A stretch of 64,000 nucleotides of DNA from Listeria grayi DSM 20601 (GTDB lineage: Bacteria > Bacillota > Bacilli > Lactobacillales > Listeriaceae). Location of the stretch: the NCBI RefSeq assembly GCF_000148995.1, contig NZ_GL538353.1:186001-250000 (forward strand), given 5' to 3'. Within the stretch, counting starts at the first letter, position 1; every line of letters begins with the position of its first letter. Under the pieces are notes generated by a model. It made no database searches. It worked only from the letters and a program-made list of their open reading frames with translations, and was not told the origin of the DNA. The position numbers and the translations under genes are program-made. Of this stretch, positions 46,582 through 55,594 are shown one piece after another.

Positions 46582-47321
46582 TGCAAAAAACACCAAATTT
46601 TTTAAATGACCGAATTTGTTTGAATGTATTAGCAAACTCCGTAGAAAATGCGAAAGAATGCTATGAAGCTGCGGAAGGACATGTTGTGCTTGGCGTCCTT
46701 ACGAAAAATTATGATACCGATGAAGCCGCGATCGAAGACATGAAAGAATATATCGCAGCGACCGATAATGCGCTTTCTGTTGGTCTCGGCGCTGGGGATC
46801 CGAATCAAAGTGAGATGGTGACACGCGTATCGGCAAAATTGCAGCCGCAGCATGTCAATCAAGTTTTTACTGGTGCAAGTGCATCCCGCGCCTTGCTTGG
46901 TCAAACGGAAACATTCGTCAATGCGCTCGTATCACCGACTGGTAAAGTGGGTATCGTAAACATCGCCACCGGACCGCTCAGCAGCCAAGCAGAACCCGCC
47001 GAAGTACCTGTCGAAACAGCGATCGCACTATTAAAAGATCTAGGTGCGAGTTCCATCAAATATTTCCCGATGAAAGGGCTGGCACACATCGAAGAGTTCA
47101 AAGCTGTAGCACGAGCATGCGCAGAAAACGATTTTGCATTAGAGCCTACAGGCGGAATCGATTTGGATAACTTTGAAGAAATCGTTCGCATTGCTTATGA
47201 CGCTGGCGTGAAAAAAATCATTCCACATGTCTACAGCTCGATCATTGATTCGGAAACTGGCAATACGCGAGCAACCGATGTGGCAGAATTATACCGCATT
47301 TGCAAGGAAATCGTGAAGTAA
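46581..47321 (+). CDS. KDGP aldolase family protein (DgaF-like)
   Basis: The 246-residue TIM-barrel aldolase has SSIKYFPMKG with the probable Schiff-base Lys and ALEPTGGIDLDNF at the C-terminal phosphate site. It should cleave 2-keto-3-deoxy-6-phosphogluconate to pyruvate and glyceraldehyde-3-phosphate. It is translationally coupled to the DgaE-like gene (TAATG). It is unrelated in sequence to the eda gene at 25.7 kb, so the window has two KDPG aldolase types. Confidence 0.85.
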   Translation: MQKTPNFLNDRICLNVLANSVENAKECYEAAEGHVVLGVLTKNYDTDEAAIEDMKEYIAATDNALSVGLGAGDPNQSEMVTRVSAKLQPQHVNQVFTGASASRALLGQTETFVNALVSPTGKVGIVNIATGPLSSQAEPAEVPVETAIALLKDLGASSIKYFPMKGLAHIEEFKAVARACAENDFALEPTGGIDLDNFEEIVRIAYDAGVKKIIPHVYSSIIDSETGNTRATDVAELYRICKEIVK

Positions 47322-47338
47322 GCTAGGAGTGAAAAAAG

Positions 47339-48340
47339 ATGAAGATCTTATCTTATGGTGAGGCGAATATCCGCTATACACCACCCGGCAAACAATTATT
47401 GGAACAAACGAACCAATTGACTTACCAGATCACCGGCACAGGCGTCAACTTGCTGGCGAGTCTGGGCGCATTTGGGATTGACACGTATCTGCTTACCGCG
47501 CTTCCAGCCAATCGCATTGGGACAATGGCGCGGTCGCAGATCAATAAATATGGCATTTCCGATAAATTCATCCATTATAAAGGCGAATTTATTGGCAGCT
47601 ATTTTGTCGAAATGGGATTTGGAGAACGGCCGAGCATGGTGACATATCAAAATCGTTCGGAAAGCGCCTTTTGCAAAGCAGAGACAGCCGATTATCCCAT
47701 TGTAGAAGCCGTTCGTGCCGTTGATCTTGTCCACATATGCGGCATTACGGCTTTGCTGAATGAAGCGACTTACGAAACCGCTATTCGATTAGCAGCGGAA
47801 GCAAAAAAACAACATAAAAAAGTATATTTCGATTTCAATTACCGGCCGAGCCTTAACAAAGATAAAACAACGGCGGAAATCAAAGAACGGTATGAAGCGC
47901 TGCTCGCAAATAGCGACATTGTTTTCGGCGGGAAAAGAGATCTGTTTGAGCTTTTGGAGATGGAGCAAGGCGAAGTTGGCGCAGATAATTTCGAGGAAAC
48001 GATCCAAGTTTTTAGAAAGCGTTATCAAATCGAAGCACTGATAGGAACAGAGCGAACGTATGAAGACGGGAAACATTACTTGCTAGGCTTTATAGCAGGC
48101 GAAGAACTGCAGAGAAGCACGCGCAAGGAAGTCAAAACATTAGACCGGATCGGAGCTGGGGATGCTTTTGCAGCCGGCATCATTTATGGCGATATTAAAC
48201 AACTGGGGACAGCGGAAACGCTCAAGTTTGCTGTTGCGAATGCGATCTTGGCGCATACTACGGAAGGCGACGTACCTTTGATGTCGCTGGAAGCAGTCTA
48301 TCGTTATTTGGAAGAAACACACCAAGAACTGATCCGCTAA
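47339..48340 (+). CDS. PfkB family sugar(-acid) kinase, KDG-kinase-like
   Basis: The 333-residue kinase has TGTGVNLLASLGAFG near the N-terminus, VYFDFNYRPSL and the C-terminal DRIGAGDAFAAGI. It is 17 bp after the aldolase and should phosphorylate the sugar acid or its keto-deoxy product. Because the operon imports by a GntP permease rather than a PTS, this kinase supplies the phosphate that DgaE or DgaF chemistry needs. Confidence 0.85.
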   Translation: MKILSYGEANIRYTPPGKQLLEQTNQLTYQITGTGVNLLASLGAFGIDTYLLTALPANRIGTMARSQINKYGISDKFIHYKGEFIGSYFVEMGFGERPSMVTYQNRSESAFCKAETADYPIVEAVRAVDLVHICGITALLNEATYETAIRLAAEAKKQHKKVYFDFNYRPSLNKDKTTAEIKERYEALLANSDIVFGGKRDLFELLEMEQGEVGADNFEETIQVFRKRYQIEALIGTERTYEDGKHYLLGFIAGEELQRSTRKEVKTLDRIGAGDAFAAGIIYGDIKQLGTAETLKFAVANAILAHTTEGDVPLMSLEAVYRYLEETHQELIR

Positions 48341-48356
48341 GAACGGAGGAGAGAAG

Positions 48357-49688
48357 ATGGATATCTATTTATTGATTATTACCGTGATAGCAATCGGGAT
48401 TGTTATCTTAGGGGTTTCCTGGTGGAAATGGCACGCATATATCAGTTTATCAGTAGCAACCTTATTTTTAGCGATTTTTGCCGGCATGGATTGGGCAAAA
48501 ATCACAACTTCCTTTGAAACTGGCGTTGGAGGTGTACTGGGACATCTTGTCGGGATCTTGGCATTAGGGACGATCCTTGGGAAAATGATGTCGACATCAG
48601 GTGCCGGTATGCAGATCGCGCACTTTTTTGTCAAAAAATTCGGGACGAAACGTCTGCCTTGGTCGATGTTCTTTTCCGGACTGATCATCGGGATACCGGT
48701 CTTTTTTGAAGTCGGATTAGTTATCTTGCTACCGATCGTTCTCTCGATCCAAAAAACTGTTAAAAAGAATATTTTGCTGTTGGGATTACCGGTATTAGCC
48801 GGACTATCGATCGTTCACGGCATTTTGCCGCCGCACCCCGGTGCCATGACAGCCATTGGTATTTATCACGCAGAAGTCGGACCGGTATTATTATATGCAC
48901 TTTGTTTCGCTTTGCCAGCTGGGATCATTGCCGGGCCATTATTTGCGAAATATATCAGCAAACGGATAATACCAGAAAACGAACCAGAGTTGATCCGCCC
49001 GGATGTGCAGTTGAACCGAGATAAACTGCCTTCCGTGCCGATTTCTTTTTTGATCATCTTTTTACCGATCATTTTGATGCTACTATCGATGTTGGAAAAC
49101 TTTATCAGCATGCCGAAAGTAGTCAATCAAGTCCTTTCCTTCATCGGAAGTCCGCTTGTTGCACTACTTATTTCCGTATTTGCGGCATACTTTTTCTTGG
49201 GACATCGACTAGGTGCATCAGGAAAATTGATCAAAGACCTGACAGAAGAGAGCATGAAGCCGCTCGCTTCGATCATCTTGATCATTGGTGCTGGCGGAGC
49301 ATTTAAACAAGTGCTGACAGATGCAGGCGTAGCAGATGCGATCGCGAATCTAGCCGTGCATATGCACTTATCGCCAATCGTCATGAGCTTCGTCATTGCT
49401 GGATTGATCCGTGTGGCAACTGGATCAGCAACGGTAGCCTTGACTACAGCTGCAGGAATCGTGGCGCCGATCGTAGAGAATATGACAGGGGTCAACATGT
49501 CCTTGCTAGTTATCGCGACAGGAGCCGGATCGCTGATGCTTTCCCATGTCAATGACGGTGGTTTCTGGCTGGTGAAAGAGTACTTAGGATTATCTGTCAA
49601 AGAAACTTTCAAGACATGGACAGTACTAGAAACGTTGCTTTCATTTGTTGTCTTTATCATTGTGCTGATCGTGGACATCTTTGTATAG
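48357..49688 (+). CDS. GntP family gluconate:proton symporter
   Basis: The 443-residue permease has about 12 membrane segments and family motifs SWWKWHAYISLSVATLFLAI, LPPHPGAMTAIG and ATGSATVALTTAAGIVAP. GntP proteins import gluconate or related sugar acids with protons. As the last gene of the operon it defines the cargo as a sugar acid, perhaps an N-acyl or free glucosaminate. The spacing to the kinase is 16 bp. Confidence 0.9.
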   Translation: MDIYLLIITVIAIGIVILGVSWWKWHAYISLSVATLFLAIFAGMDWAKITTSFETGVGGVLGHLVGILALGTILGKMMSTSGAGMQIAHFFVKKFGTKRLPWSMFFSGLIIGIPVFFEVGLVILLPIVLSIQKTVKKNILLLGLPVLAGLSIVHGILPPHPGAMTAIGIYHAEVGPVLLYALCFALPAGIIAGPLFAKYISKRIIPENEPELIRPDVQLNRDKLPSVPISFLIIFLPIILMLLSMLENFISMPKVVNQVLSFIGSPLVALLISVFAAYFFLGHRLGASGKLIKDLTEESMKPLASIILIIGAGGAFKQVLTDAGVADAIANLAVHMHLSPIVMSFVIAGLIRVATGSATVALTTAAGIVAPIVENMTGVNMSLLVIATGAGSLMLSHVNDGGFWLVKEYLGLSVKETFKTWTVLETLLSFVVFIIVLIVDIFV

Positions 49689-49748
49689 TAGCATGAAACC
49701 GAGTTGAAATTTAGTATTGACTTTGAAAGCGGCTATGATAAATAATAT

Positions 49749-49762
49749 TGAAAACGTTTTCT
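49749..49762 (+). promoter_or_regulatory. cre site (CcpA)
   Basis: TGAAAACGTTTTCT matches the cre consensus except the last base and has a perfect GAAAACGTTTTC palindrome. TTGACT at 49717-49722 is a likely -35, with a poor -10 (TAAATA) about 16 bp further. Confidence 0.75.
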
Positions 49763-49765
49763 TTC

Positions 49766-49847
49766 GGGTGTAACATTAAGTTAGCATAACCTAAGAAATG
49801 GAAAACTTCGTCATTAGCGAAGTTTGTCTATTTCTTAGGTTTTTTTG
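49766..49847 (+). promoter_or_regulatory. RAT-like antiterminator overlapping a terminator
   Basis: GGGTGTAACATTAAG with TTAGCATAACCTAAG (49766-49795) resembles the ribonucleic antiterminator bound by BglG/LicT/SacY proteins (GG.TTGT.AC ... GCA..AACCTAA). Its 3' half is also the 5' arm of a long terminator (CCTAAGAAATG at 49790-49800, inner AAACTTCG/CGAAGTTT, closing TTTCTTAGG and seven T, to 49847). The two folds are mutually exclusive. The LicT-type protein encoded at the end of the operon is the natural partner. Confidence 0.72.
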
Positions 49848-49889
49848 TTTATTGGCCACTAAACAAAACCAACATCAAGGAGGAGAAAA

Positions 49890-51295
49890 ATGACTTACCA
49901 AGAATTAGCAAAAATAATTGTAGAAAAAGTGGGCGGAAAACAGAATATTATTAGTGTCGTACATTGTGCAACAAGGCTCCGGTTCAAATTGAAAGACGAG
50001 ACCTTAGCTGCCACGGAAGAATTGAAAAACCGTGAGGATGTCGTCACGGTCATGCAAAGTGCAGGACAATATCAAGTAGTGATCGGCACTCATGTGGCGC
50101 AAGTCTATCCATTTGTTTTGGAAGCAAGCGGCTTGCAGGGGGAAGAAACAGCTGTAAAAAGCGACAAAAAAGAGAAACTCTTTGACAAATTGATCGATGT
50201 CATTTCCGGGATTTTCACGCCGGCATTAGGAGCACTGGCTGCGTCGGGGATGATAAAAGGATTGGCAGCATTGCTTGTTGCGGTCGGAGCCACGACCAAT
50301 ACATCCAGCCTATATACTCTTTTGTGGGCGATCGGCGATACCTTTTTTTACTTTTTCCCCGTTATCTTAGGCTATACGGCTAGTAAAAAATTCGGCTTTA
50401 GTCCATTGCTAGGGATCATCACAGGCGCTTCCCTCATCTATCCGAGTATTGTAGGCTTGGTCCAAAATGGGAAGCCGCTCTATGTGCTTTTCAAGCATAC
50501 GATCTTTGAAACACCGATCCATATGGAAATTTTCGGTATTCCCGTCCTGCTGATGAATTATGCACAATCCGTTATTCCAATCATTGTAGCGGTCTATTTC
50601 GGTGCAAAAATCGAAAAATGGCTGCAAAGGGTGATTCATCCTATCGTTAGTGCCTTTTTAGTGCCTTTCTTCACATTACTGATCGTTATTCCGCTTACCT
50701 TTGCAGTGATTGGTCCAATCGCGACTTGGCTGGGTGATTTTGTCGGCATGGTCATCAAAGGAGCATACGACATCAATCCGATCATCCCCGGTTTGCTGAT
50801 TGGCTGCTTCTGGCAAGTATTCGTGATGTTCGGGCTACATTGGGGCTTGATTCCGATCGCGTTGATAAATCTTAGCCAATTCGGTTACGATCCTGTCATT
50901 GCCCTTATGCTTGGAACTCCCTTTGCAACGATCGGCGCTGTACTAGGTGTCTTTCTCAAGACTAAAAATCAGAAACTGAAATCATTATGTGTACCTTGCT
51001 TTGCAACGGGGATCTTCGGTATTTCCGAACCCGCCATCTACGGAGTGACTTTGCCGAATAAGTGGCCATTCATTTTTACATTTGTGGTGCCGGTGTAAGT
51101 GGCGGTATTATGGGGGCGCTTGGATCAAAAGCATATCTGCAAGGTGGTATGGGGATCTTTGCATTACCCAATTATATCAATAACGGCGTTATGGATAGCG
51201 GGATGCTTGGTGCTGTGATCGGTATCGTAGTTGCGTTTCTGGTTGCATTAGCGCTGACTTTATTATTCTGGAAAGATAAGCCGAATGCTGCTTGA
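49890..51295 (+). pseudogene. PTS EIIBC, beta-glucoside type, split by a -1 frameshift
   Basis: The first frame gives EIIB (VVHCATRLRF, Cys26) and most of EIIC, up to LPNKWPFIFTFV. It then hits a stop at 51096-51098. A second frame continues the same protein (GAGVSGGIMGALGSKAYLQGGMGIFALPNYI) to 51295. Adding one G in the GTGGTG stretch (51084-51089) restores 469 codons. No EIIA domain follows, so phosphate must come from another EIIA. If the lesion is real, the permease loses its last membrane part and is dead; a sequencing error is also possible. Confidence 0.82.
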
Positions 51296-51314
51296 GCAAT
51301 GAAAGGATGAGACT

Positions 51315-52427
51315 ATGAAGCAAATCTCTGTGATGATAAAGCCAGCTTCTTCGCTTTGTAATTTACGCTGCAAATACTGTTTTTATGCGGATGTCGTGAA
51401 TTCTAGGGAAGTAAGATCGTTTGGGAAAATGAAACCGGAAGTGATGAAAACCATGCTCGATCAGATTTTTATCGATCTGGATGAAAACGATCATTTACGT
51501 ATTGTTTTCCAGGGCGGGGAGCCGACCCTTGCCGGTCTGGACTATTTTGAACGATTTGTTGCCTATGCAGCGGCGAAGGATAAAAAGGTAACGATACATT
51601 ATGCCATTCAGACCAATGGCTCGATCATTACAGAGAAATGGTGCGAATTTTTCCGCCGGCATCATTTCCTTGTAGGGTTATCGATCGATATGGACAAAGA
51701 ATTTCATGACTTGAATCGCGTCGATGCCAAGCAGCAAGGTACGTATAAACGTGTGATCCGCACCAAAGCACTGCTGGATAAATATAAAGTCGACTATAAT
51801 ATTCTAACGGTTTTAACCAATCAAACAGCTAGACATCCTAAAAAAGTATTTGAATTTCTGCGAAAAAATCAAATCCGCTACGTCCAGTTCATTCCATGCT
51901 TAGATGACTTGGAAGCGGAGGAAAGATCTGCTTTTGCGCTCACTCCTGAGTACTTTGCTTCTTTTTATACACAGCTGTTCCGCTATTGGCTACGGGAGTA
52001 TCAGCAAGGGCATTATATCAGCATCAAATTGTTTGATGATGTCGGGAATCTATATGGAAAAGGATTGATAGGAGCATGTGGAATGCTGGGAAATTGTAAT
52101 ATCCAATATGTCATTGAAGCGGATGGAAGCGTGTATCCCTGCGACTTTTATGCGACGGATGCTTACTGCTTAGGAAATATCCAAGAACACACTTTGCGTG
52201 AATTATTTGCTGGGCGGACAGCCGCTTGTTTTCTGCAAACAGCTAAACAACAAAGCGATTATTGTCGGAACTGCGAATTTCAAGCATCCTGCAATGGTGG
52301 CTGTAAGCGGATGAAGCAGGTAATGTATGTGAACGAATGCGACACATTTTGTGGGTATCAAGCATTTTTGCGCGAATGTGCCGAAACGTTAAAGCAATTA
52401 GCAAGAAAAGAAGAAAGGAGTCGATGA
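51315..52427 (+). CDS. Anaerobic sulfatase-maturating enzyme (radical SAM, SPASM)
   Basis: The 370-residue protein has the radical-SAM cluster CNLRCKYC (Cys15, 19, 22), VFQGGEPTL for SAM and a C-terminal SPASM region rich in Cys (ACGMLGNC, YPCDFYATDAYC, YCRNCEFQASCNGGCKRM). anSME enzymes convert Cys or Ser of a sulfatase into formylglycine without oxygen. The client is the sulfatase encoded one base downstream. The ribosome site is GAAAGGATGAG before ATG 51315. Confidence 0.93.
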   Translation: MKQISVMIKPASSLCNLRCKYCFYADVVNSREVRSFGKMKPEVMKTMLDQIFIDLDENDHLRIVFQGGEPTLAGLDYFERFVAYAAAKDKKVTIHYAIQTNGSIITEKWCEFFRRHHFLVGLSIDMDKEFHDLNRVDAKQQGTYKRVIRTKALLDKYKVDYNILTVLTNQTARHPKKVFEFLRKNQIRYVQFIPCLDDLEAEERSAFALTPEYFASFYTQLFRYWLREYQQGHYISIKLFDDVGNLYGKGLIGACGMLGNCNIQYVIEADGSVYPCDFYATDAYCLGNIQEHTLRELFAGRTAACFLQTAKQQSDYCRNCEFQASCNGGCKRMKQVMYVNECDTFCGYQAFLRECAETLKQLARKEERSR

Positions 52428-52428
52428 G

Positions 52429-53895
52429 ATGCGTGCAGTGATGATAATGTTCGATACATTGTCGAAAGATTTTTTGCCCAATTACGGGAATCATTGGGTC
52501 GAAGCACCTAATTTTGAAAGACTACGGGAAAAATGCACGACGTTTGATCAATTTTATGGGGGAAGCATGCCTTGTATGCCAGCGAGAAGAGAGCTGCATA
52601 CTGGAAAATATAATTTTCTACATCGTGGCTGGGGACCGTTAAAGTCTTTTGACGGCTCAATTTTTGAAAAGCTCCAGGCACATGGTATTTATACGCACTT
52701 GGTAACAGATCATTCGCATTATTTTGAGGACGGAGGTGCAACGTATCATAATCGATATTCGACATGGGAAGGTTTTCGCGGTCAGGAAGGCGACCGCTAT
52801 GTCCCACGATCGCAGGCCTCGGCCAATCAGAACGAACATCCGTTGAATAAGAAAGGAATCTCTGTTACACAGCATTATGCGAACCGTACGCGACAAGTAA
52901 AGGAAGAAGAAATGCCAACAGTACGGACGATTCAGGCTGGGCTTGATTTTCTGACGCAGCATCATGACAAGGAGGATTGGTTTTTACAGATCGAATGTTT
53001 TGATCCGCATGAGCCATTTTATGTGCCGGAAAAATATCGGGCTATCTACACAGATAAAGCAAGCGAAGAAGTACCTTACTGGCCGGCATATCAGCACTTA
53101 GACGATACGCCGGAAGGAATCGATGATCTGCGCCTAGAATATGCAGCTTTAGTATCGATGTGCGATACCCAGTTAGGGAAGATCCTGGACTTCTTTGATA
53201 CCCATAAGATGTGGGACGACACGTTGATTATTATCAATACAGATCATGGCTTTCTGCTAGGCGAGCATGATTGGCTGGGTAAAAATTTTCCGCCTATGTA
53301 TGAGGAAGTGATTCATCTACCATTTTTTATCCATGTTCCTGATCAAACGATACCGGAAGAACGGGTCGAAGCACTATGCCAGACAATCGATATCCCACCG
53401 ACACTGCTGGACTATTTTAAGGTGCCAGATTCGCTTCCCCGGGATGGAAAGTCACTATTGCCAGTGTTAAAAGAACAACAAAAGCAACATGAAACGATCC
53501 TGTTTGGAACAAATGGTGGGCAAGTGAATATTTTTGACTGCCGCTATCTATACATGAGAAGTTCCACCTATCCGGATAATCAGCCGCTTGCCAGCTACAC
53601 ATTAAGCACTGCACAAATGCGCGGCTTCATTAAACAGGAAGCGTTGGATCAAATAGAGTTGACTGCGGGAACACGTTTTACAAATGGCGCCCCTGTACTT
53701 CGGATCCCAATGGAAAATCACTTTGATACCTATCCTTTTGGACATTTGCTATTTGATATGAAACAGGATCCACAACAAGCACATCCCATCAGCGACAATG
53801 CATTAGAGAAAACGATGTGCCGGAAATTGATCGCGGCGATGCAGAAAGTAGATGCACCGCCGGAAGAATTCGTCCGCTTGGGATTAGCAGAATAG
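52429..53895 (+). CDS. Cytoplasmic Cys-type sulfatase
   Basis: The 488-residue protein belongs to the type I sulfatase family. The modification motif is CMPAR (C-x-P-x-R) with Cys49 as formylglycine precursor; Asp9 in MFDTLSKDF and the pair in INTDHGFLLGEHD bind the metal. There is no signal peptide or membrane segment, so it acts in the cytosol. That is unusual for a sulfatase used in glycan breakdown and fits desulfation of a PTS-imported sugar. It is preceded by the maturase and followed by an overlapping TauE-like gene. Confidence 0.92.
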   Translation: MRAVMIMFDTLSKDFLPNYGNHWVEAPNFERLREKCTTFDQFYGGSMPCMPARRELHTGKYNFLHRGWGPLKSFDGSIFEKLQAHGIYTHLVTDHSHYFEDGGATYHNRYSTWEGFRGQEGDRYVPRSQASANQNEHPLNKKGISVTQHYANRTRQVKEEEMPTVRTIQAGLDFLTQHHDKEDWFLQIECFDPHEPFYVPEKYRAIYTDKASEEVPYWPAYQHLDDTPEGIDDLRLEYAALVSMCDTQLGKILDFFDTHKMWDDTLIIINTDHGFLLGEHDWLGKNFPPMYEEVIHLPFFIHVPDQTIPEERVEALCQTIDIPPTLLDYFKVPDSLPRDGKSLLPVLKEQQKQHETILFGTNGGQVNIFDCRYLYMRSSTYPDNQPLASYTLSTAQMRGFIKQEALDQIELTAGTRFTNGAPVLRIPMENHFDTYPFGHLLFDMKQDPQQAHPISDNALEKTMCRKLIAAMQKVDAPPEEFVRLGLAE

Positions 53896-54670
53896 TGAGC
53901 AGTTATTTCTTGTATTTTGGGATCATACTCATTGCTAATATGCTCGGTGCTTTATCAGGGATGGGCGGAGGGGTACTGATCAAGCCGCTGTTTGATTTGA
54001 TCGGTATCCATTCCGTAGCGGAAATATCGTTTTACGCCTCGGCGGCAGTGCTGACAATGGCTATTGTTTCTACTATAAAACAGTGGCGAAACGGAATGGC
54101 ACTTCAAGCAAGGTTGGCTATCTATATTTCCTTGGGATCGATTCTCGGCGGATTGGCTGGTGGGAAACTGCTGGAGTTGTTACTTGCCAGCCATATGGAG
54201 GATAACATGGTGCGCATATCCAGATCATTGTCACTATCCTAACATTAGGATATGCGTTTTTGTACAGTAGATTTAATTGGCAATCTATTCATTTAAAAAG
54301 TAGCGGCTGGGTTTTGGCGGTCGGTTTCTTGCTAGGGGGTCTCGCTTCTTTTTTAGGAATCGGTGGCGGACCAATCAATGTAGCACTTCTGATGTTCTGC
54401 TTTCGGCTGCCGATCAAAGCGGCGGCAGTTTATTCGATTATCACGATTTTCTTTTCACAGTTTTCCAAACTAGCAGGTATCGCGATTTCGGAAGGTTTTG
54501 CCAGCTTTGACCTAAGCTATTTGGCTGTTATTATTCCGGCAGCCATATGCGGCGGTTATTTCGGTGCCAAGCTAAGCGGGATCTGGAGTGAAAAGAAAGT
54601 AGTACTCGTCTATCAATGGATGATAATCGGTGTTATTTTTCTAAATAGCTTCAATCTACTCACTAAATAA
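53895..54670 (+). pseudogene. TauE/SafE family sulfite/sulfate exporter, broken by a -1 frameshift
   Basis: A GTG start overlaps the sulfatase stop (TAGTG). Frame 1 encodes FGIILIANMLGALSGMGGGVLIKPL and about four helices, then drifts into RISRSLSLS and a stop at 54242. From about 54221 a second frame continues (QIIVTILTLGYAFLYSRF ... GGLASFLGIGGGPINVALL). Inserting one base near 54219-54220 restores 259 codons with both TauE repeats and their GGG motifs. The family exports sulfite or organosulfonates; here it would remove sulfate released by the sulfatase. Confidence 0.82.
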
Positions 54671-54676
54671 AGTCAG

Positions 54677-55548
54677 GTGATTCCAATCATACTCAAACAA
54701 CCACTCAACAACAATATTGCGATGGTCAGTCAAGAAGGTGAAGAGCTGATCGTTATTGGAAAAGGAATCAGTTTTGGAAAGAAAATCGGGGACGAGATCG
54801 ATATTAATAAAGTATCTCGCGTTTTTAAAGCACAAAATGAGCTTGCATCCACGCAGATCGAAGAGGTCATTGCGGCGGTACCGGAGTTTTATTTGAAAAT
54901 CGCTGAGAAAATAGCGGCGCTAGGAGAAGCAGCGACTAGACAGCAATTTAATTTCGGCATTATTCTCTCTTTGGCAGATCATATCCAGTTTGCTGTAGAA
55001 TGTGCCCAGCAAGAATACCGCATCAAATCGCCGCTGCAGTGGGAGATGAAAACCCTTTTCCCGCTGGAAGTCCGCGCCGGATATGAAGCAATCGATTATA
55101 TCAATACGCAAATAGACGCGGATCTCCCCTCAGAAGATGCTTACGCGATCGCATTACACTTTGTGAATGCCAACAAAGGAAACTTGCTCATCAAAGAAAC
55201 AGAAAAGCTTTCGCTGATTGTACGGGATATCATTGATTTGATCAACGGCTTTTACAACATCCAAATCAATCGGGAATCGATCGATTATATTCGTTTCGTG
55301 ACCCATTTGAAGTATTACCTTTACCGGATGCTCGAATCACGACAGGTGGGAAAGTCAGAGGAGTCAGAGATAGATATGCTGACACAGCTGATTAGCGAAA
55401 ATTATCGGGATACGTTGATATGTTGATATGCGCGAAGAAGATCAACCAATACTTAGCTGCAGAATATAAGTGCGAGCCTCTTAAAGAGGAAGTAGGATAC
55501 CTCGTTTTACACATCGAGCGCTTACGAAAAAGTGCCCGAAATGGATAA
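54677..55548 (+). pseudogene. LicT/BglG-type PRD antiterminator, truncated by an 8-bp duplication
   Basis: The N-terminal RNA-binding CAT domain (LKQPLNNNIAMVSQEGEELIVIGKGISFGKKIGDEID) and PRD1 are intact. PRD2 is cut at about codon 249 by a stop inside a tandem GTTGATAT duplication (55414-55429). Beyond it the natural C-terminus continues in another frame (AKKINQYLAAEYKCEPLKEEVGYLVLHIERLRKS) to 55548. Removing eight bases restores 288 codons. It starts at GTG 54677. The truncated form keeps RNA binding but loses the HPr-phosphorylated half of PRD2, so it may be inactive or unregulated. Confidence 0.85.
55414..55429 (+). repeat. 8-bp tandem duplication in the antiterminator gene
   Basis: GTTGATAT occurs twice head to tail (55414-55421 and 55422-55429). 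One unit fewer gives the full-length protein. Such a repeat can be gained or lost by replication slippage. Confidence 0.9.
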
Positions 55549-55555
55549 AAACCAA

Positions 55556-55594
55556 CAAAGAAACGCCGCTTACAAATGAGCGGCGTTTCTTTTA
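55556..55594 (+). terminator. Bidirectional Rho-independent terminator
   Basis: AAAGAAACGCCGCT and AGCGGCGTTTCTTT pair around eight bases. It closes the sulfatase operon and the convergent FMN-reductase operon. Confidence 0.9.
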
